A stretch of DNA of 10,060 nt from Oscillospiraceae bacterium. Lineage in GTDB: Bacteria > Bacillota > Clostridia > UMGS1810. A program made the position numbers and the translations under genes. Below the pieces are notes generated by a model, which saw only the letters and a program-made list of their open reading frames with translations, was not told the origin of the DNA and made no database searches. Below are positions 4,372-10,060 of the stretch, piece after piece (position 1 is the stretch's first letter; the number at the start of each line of letters is the position of its first letter). The DNA lies in contig JAJXRJ010000047.1 in assembly GCA_021629085.1 (NCBI GenBank), forward strand, positions 352 through 10,411, written 5' to 3'.

Positions 4372-5121
4372 ATGCCAGATAATGTTAAAAAATCAGTGCG
4401 CAAACTGTTTGAAAAAATTGATGACACGCTAACATTTGACAACATTAAGCATTATTATGAAAAAATCGGTTGGACAGTGTTGTTTTATAACCCTGGGGCG
4501 GGGGACAAAGTGCTAGAGACATTAGGTGTAAATCCGCCGAAATGCGGCATGTGCTATAAGGCAAAAAATGCACGCTACATATTTGTTGACGCACAGCAGG
4601 ATGAATTTCAGCAGTTAGAAACAATATTGCATGAGGCGGGGCATATAGAGCTTAACCATGCAATATCAGACAAGCGGGAAAATGTACAAGAGCTAGAAGC
4701 CAATGCGTTTGCCAGTGCGGCAATCAAAATGCGAAGCGGCTGCAAAGGGGCATCAAGAACAAAATATCGCATCATTATTGCATGCATATCCGCGCTTTTG
4801 GTGCTGAGCCTTGGCACAACGACGTATTTTGCAAACAGAAGAATGCAGCCTGCACCGCCGTCCATACCTGCGCCCATTGACACGCCGGACAGCGTGATTG
4901 ATACAACCATAGAGCAGGAGCCGCTGAATCAAGCACTGCCAGCCGAATTGCTGGAAGAACAAAAGCCAGAATCTACGGAACGGATTTATGTAACGCCGGA
5001 AGGTAGCAAATATCACAAATCCGGCTGTTACTACATAGCTGGGAAAGAGACAGGGGAAATGACGATTGAAGAGGCGCGGCAAGGGTATTTACCATGCCGT
5101 GTGTGTTTTGGAAACAATTGA
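4372..5121 (+). CDS. ImmA/IrrE-type metallopeptidase with a membrane segment and C-terminal Cys/His domain (249 aa)
   Basis: ATG follows AAGGAGGGCGCT. Residues 25-120 carry the ImmA/IrrE peptidase core: HEAGH at 87-91 (zinc ligands His87 and His91, catalytic Glu88), then ELEANAFA at 107-114 supplying the third ligand, probably Glu109. Such proteases cut ImmR-type repressors and so switch on excision genes, here most likely the repressor at 3145. Residues 133-153 (RIIIACISALLVLSLGTTTYF) form one membrane helix, and a Pro-rich linker (158-172) follows. Residues 205-246 hold YVTPEGSKYHKSGCYY and PCRVC, with His215, Cys219, Cys242 and Cys245 placed as metal ligands in an Ada-like small domain. 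Plain ImmA proteins end near residue 150-170, so the anchor and extra domain are unusual. With the peptidase inside, the Cys/His domain would lie outside the cell. Confidence 0.87.
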   Translation: MPDNVKKSVRKLFEKIDDTLTFDNIKHYYEKIGWTVLFYNPGAGDKVLETLGVNPPKCGMCYKAKNARYIFVDAQQDEFQQLETILHEAGHIELNHAISDKRENVQELEANAFASAAIKMRSGCKGASRTKYRIIIACISALLVLSLGTTTYFANRRMQPAPPSIPAPIDTPDSVIDTTIEQEPLNQALPAELLEEQKPESTERIYVTPEGSKYHKSGCYYIAGKETGEMTIEEARQGYLPCRVCFGNN

Positions 5122-5128
5122 CATCTAC

Positions 5129-5176
5129 GACGACATAATGTGAACGGGGGGCACTCCGTTTTATTGTTATGTCGTC
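5129..5176. repeat. Interrupted inverted repeat upstream of the recombinase gene
   Basis: GACGACATAA (5129-5138) is perfectly complementary to TTATGTCGTC (5167-5176). Inside it AACGG (5143-5147) pairs with CCGTT (5156-5160). The inner stem is followed by TTTTATTGTT, so a weak terminator for the ImmA-like gene is possible. Alternatively it is a control or binding site for the recombinase gene that starts 42 bases later. The position and symmetry are seen; the role is not. Confidence 0.6.
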
Positions 5177-5217
5177 TATTCTAATGATAAACTTGATAAT
5201 TTTTAGGGGATAATACC

Positions 5218-6714
5218 ATGATAGCAATCTATGCCAGACAATCGATTGATAAGAAAGACAGCATATCCATCGAGAGCCAGATTGAAATATGCCGCCGGGA
5301 AGCGCAAAGTGAAGATGTCAAAGTATACCGGGACAAGGGATACAGCGGCAAAAACACACAGCGCCCAGAGTTTAAATGCATGATGAATGATGTGGAAAAC
5401 GGCCTTATCAGCAAGATTGTTGTGTATAGATTAGACCGTATCAGCCGTGCATTGATTGATTTTGCTAAAATGATGGAGGTTTTCGAACGGCACCATGTTG
5501 AATTTGTGTCCTCTACTGAAAAATTCGATACCTCTACCCCTATGGGAAAAGCAATGTTATCCATCATTATGATTTTTGCACAGCTGGAACGCGAAACGAT
5601 TCAGCAGCGCATTAAGGATAATTATTATGCCAGAGGCAAAAAAGGGATGTTTTTAGGCGGGAAAACGCCATATGGGTATGCCAAACGCTCAGCACGTGTT
5701 GAAGGCGTAAAAACATCAATTTTAGAGCCAGACGAGCATGAACAAATATATTTGAAAATGATATTCGAAGAATATGGCAAGCCAAGCGCATCATTAGGAT
5801 CCATCGTCAAGCTGCTCAATTCCAAAGGCGTACCCGCCCCGTTTGGCGGCAAATGGGAGAGCACCAAAATAGCGCGGATATTACGCAACCCAGTGTATGT
5901 GCAAGCGGACGCGGACATCTATGTATATTACAAGTCGCGCGGGTGCATTATATCCAATGATTTGGCTGATTTTGTGGGAGAGAATGGATGTTATCTATAC
6001 GGGAAACGTGACCGCAGCGCTGCCAAGTATACAGATGTAACCAATCATGTGCTGAGCTTGTCCATACACAAGGGAATGATACCATCAGATTTATTTTTGG
6101 AGTGTCAACATAAGCTTGACAATAATAAGCAGATAAAAAACAGCGGAAAAGGGAAATACACCTGGCTGACCGGACTAACAAAATGCGGTTATTGCGGATA
6201 TGCCATGACGGTGACCACGTATAAGGAGTATAAATACCTTACGTGCCGTGGAAGAAGCGCTTACAATGCTTGTGATGGCTTTGCAAAGACAGTGTATTTG
6301 CAGGATATAGAAGACCACGTGGAAAAGCATATTATTTCCAAATGCAAAGAACTGAGCCAGAAGGGCCCTGTTGCTATTAAAAACGACGCGGTGTTGGATA
6401 ACGCATATAAAGTAGAACTGGTTGGCATTGATGAGCAAATCGACAGGCTGGTCACAAACCTTGCTACGTCAAACGATGTTGTTGCAGAGTACATCAATAA
6501 AAAAATATCGGAATTGGATGCGCGTAAAAAGGAAATTATTGTTAACCATGCGCAAGCCAAGCACAGCGACGACAAGGTGGATATAAAAAATATCCTTCAA
6601 AAATCCAACAAATGGGGCAGCTTGACTTTTGAAGACAAGAAAGAAGTTGCAAAGGCTTTAATTGATAGAATTAATATATATGACGACAAGATAGACATTG
6701 TGTGGAAGTATTGA
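5218..6714 (+). CDS. Large serine recombinase (integrase), 498 aa
   Basis: ATG follows AGGGGATAATACC. Residues 1-140 are the resolvase catalytic domain. Ser9 in YARQS is the nucleophile, with VVYRLDRISR (68-77) providing the active-site arginines, and TPMGKAMLSIIMIFAQLERETI leads into the long connecting helix. Residues about 147-300 form the recombinase domain (GGKTPYGYAKR onward, with WESTKIARILRNPVY). Residues 317-355 are a zinc ribbon: Cys323, Cys326, Cys343 and Cys352. Residues 395-445 look like the coiled-coil insertion, and the C-terminal tail ends IDIVWKY. The length is normal for a complete integrase of this class, which joins attP and attB without host factors and needs a directionality factor for excision. 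The gene lies at the element's right end, 3 bases before the host gene fragment's first ATG. No excision factor is recognised here. Confidence 0.95.
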   Translation: MIAIYARQSIDKKDSISIESQIEICRREAQSEDVKVYRDKGYSGKNTQRPEFKCMMNDVENGLISKIVVYRLDRISRALIDFAKMMEVFERHHVEFVSSTEKFDTSTPMGKAMLSIIMIFAQLERETIQQRIKDNYYARGKKGMFLGGKTPYGYAKRSARVEGVKTSILEPDEHEQIYLKMIFEEYGKPSASLGSIVKLLNSKGVPAPFGGKWESTKIARILRNPVYVQADADIYVYYKSRGCIISNDLADFVGENGCYLYGKRDRSAAKYTDVTNHVLSLSIHKGMIPSDLFLECQHKLDNNKQIKNSGKGKYTWLTGLTKCGYCGYAMTVTTYKEYKYLTCRGRSAYNACDGFAKTVYLQDIEDHVEKHIISKCKELSQKGPVAIKNDAVLDNAYKVELVGIDEQIDRLVTNLATSNDVVAEYINKKISELDARKKEIIVNHAQAKHSDDKVDIKNILQKSNKWGSLTFEDKKEVAKALIDRINIYDDKIDIVWKY

Positions 6715-6790
6715 TATATGGGCGTTTGCGCACTTTTTACTTTTGTAACTAGACATGACAGCCTCGACTGGAAGGACCCGCCCGTGGAGG
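6715..6790. other. Right attachment junction (attR-type), approximate
   Basis: The recombinase gene stops at 6714. By about 6765 the sequence has become GC-rich and encodes DSLDWKDPP, the middle of a deacetylase domain. The crossover therefore lies in this stretch, most likely close to 6750-6770, where the reading frame stops resembling the family (residues TRH) and begins to match it (DSLDWKD). The exact core cannot be fixed without the left junction or an empty-site sequence. Confidence 0.6.
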
Positions 6791-7014
6791 CCATTGTGGA
6801 GCGCGTGACCAGCAAGGTGCAGCCCGGCTCTATCACCCTGTTCCACAACGCTGCCAAAAACACCCCCGCCGCGCTGCCGCAGATTTTAGAAAAGCTCATC
6901 AACGACGGGTATAAAATTGTGCCCATTTCCGAGCTCATTTACCGCGAAGACTTCACCATTGACCACACCGGCAAGCAGATCCCCAACACCAAACAGGGCG
7001 AAACGGTGGAATGA
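6718..7014 (+). pseudogene. 3' fragment of a polysaccharide deacetylase gene, split by the element
   Basis: The frame encodes 98 residues, of which about the last 82 (from DSLDWKDPPVEAIVERV) match the end of a NodB-type polysaccharide deacetylase. The SITLFHNAAK stretch holds the conserved His of the last catalytic motif, and LINDGYKIVPISELI is the usual domain end. The N-terminal two thirds, with the metal-binding His/Asp motifs, are missing and presumably lie at the left end of the element. The first 16 residues come from element DNA. The ATG at 6718 has no ribosome binding site, though it sits 3 bases after the recombinase stop and could allow re-initiation. In Bacillota such enzymes deacetylate peptidoglycan or spore-cortex sugars. 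The fragment alone should be inactive. Confidence 0.85.
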
Positions 7015-7021
7015 CACGCCG

Positions 7022-7052
7022 GGGCGGGGTTTTTAAATTCCGCCCTTTTTTT
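7022..7052 (+). terminator. Intrinsic terminator after the deacetylase fragment
   Basis: GGGCGG (7022-7027) pairs with CCGCCC (7040-7045), followed directly by seven T (7046-7052). Confidence 0.8.
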
Positions 7053-7092
7053 GTATATTTCCAAAGAATATCTGCCATACTTTAAAAAACTA

Positions 7093-7121
7093 TTGATTTT
7101 CCATTTGGAATGTGCTAAAAT
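7093..7121 (+). promoter_or_regulatory. Promoter of the aldolase gene
   Basis: TTGATT (7093-7098), 17-base spacer, TAAAAT (7116-7121) with the TGC extension just before it, making an extended -10 promoter. The leader to the ATG at 7163 is about 35 bases and contains AAGGAG at 7147-7152. Confidence 0.78.
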
Positions 7122-7162
7122 ATACCTTAGTTGGTAAAATTTTAACAAGGAGTTGAAAGACG

Positions 7163-8098
7163 ATGCCATTGGTAACAACAAAAGAAATGTTCCAAAAAGC
7201 GTATGACGGCGGTTATGCAATCGGCGCCTTCAATGTAAACAATATGGAAATTATACAGGGGATTACGGAGGCGGCAAAAGAGGTCAACGCGCCTCTGATT
7301 TTGCAGGTTTCTTCCGGCGCCAGGAAATATGCAAACCACACGTATCTTGTAAAACTGGTGGAAGCGGCAATTCAGGAAACCGACCTGCCCATCGCGCTGC
7401 ACTTAGACCACGGCGACACCTTTGAGCTGTGCAAATCCTGCATTGACGGCGGGTTCTCCTCTGTCATGATTGACGGCTCGCATCATCCGTATGAGGAAAA
7501 CGTTGCGCTGACCAAAAAGGTTGTGGAATATGCGCATGCGCACGGCGTAGTGGTGGAAGGCGAGCTGGGAAGGCTTGCCGGCATTGAAGATGCGGTCAAT
7601 GTGTCCGCTGAAGATGCCTCCTACACCCGCCCCGAAGAGGTGGAGGACTTTGTGAGCCGCACCGGCGTCGACTCTTTGGCCATTGCCATTGGGACAAGCC
7701 ACGGCGCTTATAAATTCAAACCCGGCCAAAAGCCGCAGCTCCGGTTTGACATCTTAAAAGAAATTGAAAAACGCCTGCCCAACTACCCCATTGTGCTGCA
7801 CGGGGCGAGCAGCGTCATCCCCGAATACGTGCAAATGATCAACCAATACGGCGGCAACATGCCGGACGCCATCGGCATCCCGGAGGAAATGCTGCGCGAA
7901 GCTGCAAAATCGGCAGTTTGCAAAATCAACATTGACTCGGACATCCGCCTGGCAATGACTGGCACCATCCGCAAATATTTTGCAGAGCATCCCGACCACT
8001 TCGACCCGCGGCAGTATTTAGGACCCGCGCGCGAAGCGGTAAAAGGCATGGTGAAACACAAAATCCTCACCGTGTTAGGCTGCGACGGCAAAGCGTAA
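7163..8098 (+). CDS. fba: Class II fructose-bisphosphate aldolase (311 aa)
   Basis: This zinc-dependent aldolase reversibly cleaves fructose 1,6-bisphosphate into dihydroxyacetone phosphate and glyceraldehyde 3-phosphate in cytoplasmic glycolysis and gluconeogenesis. The TIM-barrel protein is complete. GAFNVNNMEII is at the N-terminus, and HLDHG (80-84) carries catalytic Asp82 and zinc ligand His83. SVMIDGSH follows, then GELG with Glu134, GTSHGAYK with zinc ligand His180, VLHGASSV with zinc ligand His213, and NIDSD (256-260) for phosphate binding. Length and motifs fit the Bacillota FbaA type; a tagatose- or related sugar-bisphosphate aldolase is a less likely alternative. AAGGAG precedes the ATG by ten bases. 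The gene stands alone between its own promoter and a strong terminator, so it is probably a single-gene unit of the host core genome, and its codons are richer in GC than the element's. Confidence 0.96.
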   Translation: MPLVTTKEMFQKAYDGGYAIGAFNVNNMEIIQGITEAAKEVNAPLILQVSSGARKYANHTYLVKLVEAAIQETDLPIALHLDHGDTFELCKSCIDGGFSSVMIDGSHHPYEENVALTKKVVEYAHAHGVVVEGELGRLAGIEDAVNVSAEDASYTRPEEVEDFVSRTGVDSLAIAIGTSHGAYKFKPGQKPQLRFDILKEIEKRLPNYPIVLHGASSVIPEYVQMINQYGGNMPDAIGIPEEMLREAAKSAVCKINIDSDIRLAMTGTIRKYFAEHPDHFDPRQYLGPAREAVKGMVKHKILTVLGCDGKA

Positions 8099-8113
8099 CC
8101 CATTTGCAAACCA

Positions 8114-8148
8114 AAAGCAGGAACCTTAAACTGGTTCCTGCTTTTTTT
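8114..8148. terminator. Strong intrinsic terminator after the aldolase gene
   Basis: AAAGCAGGAACC (8114-8125) pairs perfectly with GGTTCCTGCTTT (8133-8144), followed by more T. The flanking A run gives a shorter T tract on the minus strand, so it can also serve the convergent gene at 8213. Confidence 0.92.
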
Positions 8149-8212
8149 GTTGATTGGATTCTCATCCGCCAGCGTCCTGCAAAAGCCGGGACGTCTTGTG
8201 CGCACGCGCCTC

Positions 8213-8506
8213 TCACTTTTCCTTCTTTGCCTGCTTGATGAGCTGGTTGATATACACGCTTGCGCCGGCAACCAAAACCCCCTGTGTCAATATGGTAAAA
8301 ATTGCAAGGAGCACATCGCGCCATGAAGCAATCTGCGAGGTGGCAAACACCCACAGCCCGCACAGGAATACCGCCGTGATTCCCAGCACGAAGGGAATCC
8401 ACTTGTCGCGCACCTGCCATTTTTTTATGCCAATGCCCAAAATATACATCACCGGCACCAAAATGAGCAGCTCCGGCTTTACAAAATCAAGCAATGTTTT
8501 GTCCAT
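8213..8506 (-). CDS. Small holin-like membrane protein (97 aa)
   Basis: The start is placed at ATG 8506 behind AGGGGGAGCAGGA; a longer frame to 8587 has no site. The product starts MDKTLLDFVKPELLILVPV. It has three hydrophobic segments: about 11-28 (ELLILVPVMYILGIGI), 38-57 (WIPFVLGITAVFLCGLWVF) and 70-90 (LLAIFTILTQGVLVAGASVY). A charged tail ends QAKKEK. The FVKPELLILVPV opening and the TQGVLVAGASVY end resemble, from memory, the phage holin 5 type proteins of Bacillota, which form membrane lesions that let a phage endolysin reach the wall. No endolysin or other phage gene is next to it. It faces the aldolase terminator and follows the HtrA terminator, so it is probably a separate transcript. 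It could be a remnant of another phage or a domesticated holin. Confidence 0.78.
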   Translation of the reverse strand: MDKTLLDFVKPELLILVPVMYILGIGIKKWQVRDKWIPFVLGITAVFLCGLWVFATSQIASWRDVLLAIFTILTQGVLVAGASVYINQLIKQAKKEK

Positions 8507-8629
8507 TCCTGCTCCCCCTCTCTTTGGCGTCACTACTATCCTATTTGGAAGCGCTGCAAAAAATGCCTTCTTCTTACAAAAATGCACAGGTTTTTTGGGG
8601 TTTCTAAATGGCCTGGAACCACAGGCAAA

Positions 8630-8667
8630 GCAAAAAACCCACGGCGTAAAATCCGTGGGTTTTTTGC
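8630..8667. terminator. Strong terminator of the htrA gene
   Basis: GCAAAAAACCCACGG (8630-8644) and CCGTGGGTTTTTTGC (8653-8667) form a perfect 15-base stem with an 8-base loop and T tracts in both directions. It lies between the htrA stop (8717) and the holin-like gene on the minus strand and separates their transcripts. A smaller GCCTG/CAGGC stem sits at 8611-8626. The remainder of 8507-8716 shows no gene. Confidence 0.92.
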
Positions 8668-8716
8668 ACCCGTAAGGGCATTTATGATGAAAGAGGGGAA
8701 AGAAATTAGCAAATGA

Positions 8717-10006
8717 TTAACCTGGCATCTCTTCGCCCAGCACCAGGCTGATATCGACGGTTTCCCCGCTGCGCCAGACTTTGAGATTTATCACATCGTT
8801 GGGTTTGTGCTGGTCTTTAATTTCATTGAGTTCGTCCACCGTTGTAATTTTGGTGCCTTCGCACTCTATAATGATGTCCCCCACCTTAATGCCTGCCATA
8901 TATGCAGGGGAATTGGTGGTCATGGAATACACATACACGCCCTCTACCAAACCGTAGGTCTGCGCGTCGCGCGAAGAGATGGCACGGCCGGCAATGCCAA
9001 TCACCGGGCGCCCTTTTACATAGCCGGTGGACAGCAAATCTTCAATGATGGGCTTGGCTTCTTCGGTGGGGATGGCAAACCCCAGGCCTTCATACTGGTC
9101 GGAAGAAATTTTTGCCGTATTGATGCCAATGACTTCGCCGTAGAGGTTGACCAGCGCACCGCCCGAGTTGCCCGGGTTGATGGCCGCGTCGGTCTGCAGC
9201 AGCGTCATGGTTTTGTTGTCAATGGTAATGGAGCGGTTGAGCGCGCTGATATAGCCAACCGTCACTGTGCCGGCAAGCTCCTGCCCAAGCGGGTTGCCAA
9301 TTGCAACCACCTGGTCGCCCACCCGCATCTGCGAGCTGTCGCCCAGCGTTGCGTAGGGAAGCTCAGAGGCTTCAATTTTAAGCAGTGCAAGGTCGGTTTT
9401 GGAATCGGCGCCCTTTATGGTTGCGGTGTATTCCTCGCCCGTGTTCAAAATGACCACCACGCTGGACGCGTCTTCAATGACGTGGTTGTTGGTGATAATG
9501 TAGCCGTCCGAGCTGATGATGATGCCCGAGCCGCTGCCCTGCTGCACCTCTTCGCCAATATTGCCGCCCTGCCCGAAATAGCCAAAGGGGCCATAGCCCT
9601 GGAAGGTGGTTTTATTGATGACACCCACAACCGCGGGGCCGACTTTATCGGCAATATCGGGGATTTCCATTTTTTCGCCCGATGCGGTGTTGACAGTTTG
9701 GGTTGCATTGGGCGTATTTTGATTTTCCGCCGGCGGGTTTAGCCCTTCAATGGCAGAAATGTCCGGCTTGTCGTTTTGGGCAATGTTTTGAATGGCCGGG
9801 CTTAGGAGTGCATAGCCTGAAACCGAAACCACCATTGCTAAAATGATGGAAGCCACCATAATGGAAAGCCGCACTTTTTTGTGCTCCTTTTTTTTCTTTG
9901 GCTTCACAATCACCGCGCTGTCTGCTGCGCCCACAGGTTCAGCCGCCTGCTCGTCCGCATGCATGTGCTGCTGATAATCGTCACTGTTCCATTTGAATTC
10001 ATCCAT
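8717..10006 (-). CDS. htrA: HtrA/DegP-type membrane-anchored serine protease with PDZ domain (429 aa)
   Basis: This is a quality-control protease for misfolded proteins at the outer face of the cell membrane. ATG 10006 follows GGAGGTATGTACC. Residues 1-45 are cytoplasmic and end in a Lys-rich patch (KPKKKKEHKK). Residues 47-69 form a signal-anchor helix, and 80-112 are a flexible Pro/Asn/Thr linker. The trypsin-like domain spans about 115-325, with catalytic His175 (TNNHVI), Asp205 (KTDLALLK) and Ser281 (NPGNSGG). A Gly-rich loop (FQGYGPFGYFGQGGN) lies before the His motif. One PDZ domain covers about 335-425 (GLVEGVYVYSM, SPAYMAGIKVGDIII). The domain order and length match the Bacillota HtrA/HtrB/YyxA type, so the gene is complete. 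It is host core sequence, transcribed toward the holin-like gene but closed by a strong terminator. The upstream partner regulator is outside the window. Confidence 0.96.
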   Translation of the reverse strand: MDEFKWNSDDYQQHMHADEQAAEPVGAADSAVIVKPKKKKEHKKVRLSIMVASIILAMVVSVSGYALLSPAIQNIAQNDKPDISAIEGLNPPAENQNTPNATQTVNTASGEKMEIPDIADKVGPAVVGVINKTTFQGYGPFGYFGQGGNIGEEVQQGSGSGIIISSDGYIITNNHVIEDASSVVVILNTGEEYTATIKGADSKTDLALLKIEASELPYATLGDSSQMRVGDQVVAIGNPLGQELAGTVTVGYISALNRSITIDNKTMTLLQTDAAINPGNSGGALVNLYGEVIGINTAKISSDQYEGLGFAIPTEEAKPIIEDLLSTGYVKGRPVIGIAGRAISSRDAQTYGLVEGVYVYSMTTNSPAYMAGIKVGDIIIECEGTKITTVDELNEIKDQHKPNDVINLKVWRSGETVDISLVLGEEMPG

Positions 10007-10029
10007 GGTACATACCTCCTATGTGAAAT

Positions 10030-10038
10030 TTTATATCA
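10030..10038 (-). promoter_or_regulatory. Possible extended -10 of htrA
   Basis: On the minus strand TGATATAAA gives a TGn-extended -10 element ending 24 bases before the ATG, with AGGAGG at 10020-10015. No good -35 box is seen at 16-18 bases. The proposed leader would be very short, so this is tentative. Confidence 0.3.
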
Positions 10039-10060
10039 ACTCTGTTTACAAGTATAGGAT

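Larger units (their letters stand above)
1..6765. mobile_element. Right-hand part of an integrated prophage-like element
   Basis: Everything from the window start to about 6765 reads as one integrated element. It has a divergent repressor region, an ImmA-type protease, a large serine recombinase at the right end, several tiny genes and a repeat protein, all lower in GC than the sequence after about 6765. The right boundary is inferred from the point where the recombinase gene ends and a truncated host deacetylase gene begins. It is uncertain by a few tens of bases. The left end is outside the window, so total size and phage versus conjugative-element identity cannot be told. No structural, packaging or transfer genes are visible here. 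Confidence 0.82.

Noticed and set aside
5129..5176. Inverted repeat as the attachment site
   Set aside because: The element/host junction lies at the 3' side of the recombinase gene, where the deacetylase fragment begins, so the site next to this repeat is not the crossover point in the integrated state.
7783..8271. Minus-strand frame overlapping the end of the aldolase gene
   Set aside because: It crosses the aldolase terminator and is antisense to conserved aldolase motifs, with no ribosome binding site.
8807..9742. Long plus-strand frame of 311 codons
   Set aside because: It is antisense to the well-supported htrA gene, whose catalytic triad and PDZ domain are intact. The long frame follows from GC-rich codon bias.

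Overview
This window looks like a piece of a Clostridia-type (Bacillota) chromosome. Strong AGGAGG-type ribosome binding sites, GTG and TTG starts, TTGACA/TATAAT promoters, a class II aldolase and a membrane-anchored HtrA point there. No species can be named from the sequence. It spans the right-hand end of an integrated, prophage-like element (1 to about 6765) and about 3.3 kb of host chromosome (about 6765 to 10060). The host side is visibly richer in GC.

Element, leftward half (1-1599, minus strand). An early-type operon starts with a small XRE regulator (1405-1599). It continues through a helix-turn-helix protein (1128-1346), two 63-residue proteins (890-1081 and 646-837) and a repeat protein that leaves the window at base 1. 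The repeat protein has a 114-residue head followed by 13 copies of an 8-residue unit (SAVLYDNS), encoded by 24-bp tandem repeats.

Element, switch region (1349-3501). Three repressor/operator units are stacked in a row. The first two are paralogous: a minus-strand XRE gene, a divergent control region with two 18-bp operator-like repeats 35 bp apart over a strong minus promoter, and a plus-strand XRE gene. Each has its own operator sequence, and two small membrane proteins lie between them. The third unit has the same promoter/operator layout and an ImmR-size repressor (3145-3501) but no minus-strand partner. A perfect 17-bp repeat flanks the two extra units, suggesting that they were inserted into the leader of an older switch.

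Element, rightward half (3560-6714, plus strand). This holds an unrecognised helical protein, an ImmA-type metallopeptidase fused to a membrane segment and a small Cys/His domain, and a large serine recombinase. ImmA-type peptidases inactivate ImmR-type repressors in related elements, so the set reads as repressor, anti-repressor protease and integrase.

Host side. The recombinase gene stops next to the 3' part of a polysaccharide deacetylase gene, which the element appears to have split. Then come a terminator, a class II fructose-bisphosphate aldolase gene with its own extended -10 promoter and a strong terminator, a lone small holin-like gene on the minus strand, a second strong terminator, and a complete minus-strand HtrA-type serine protease gene.
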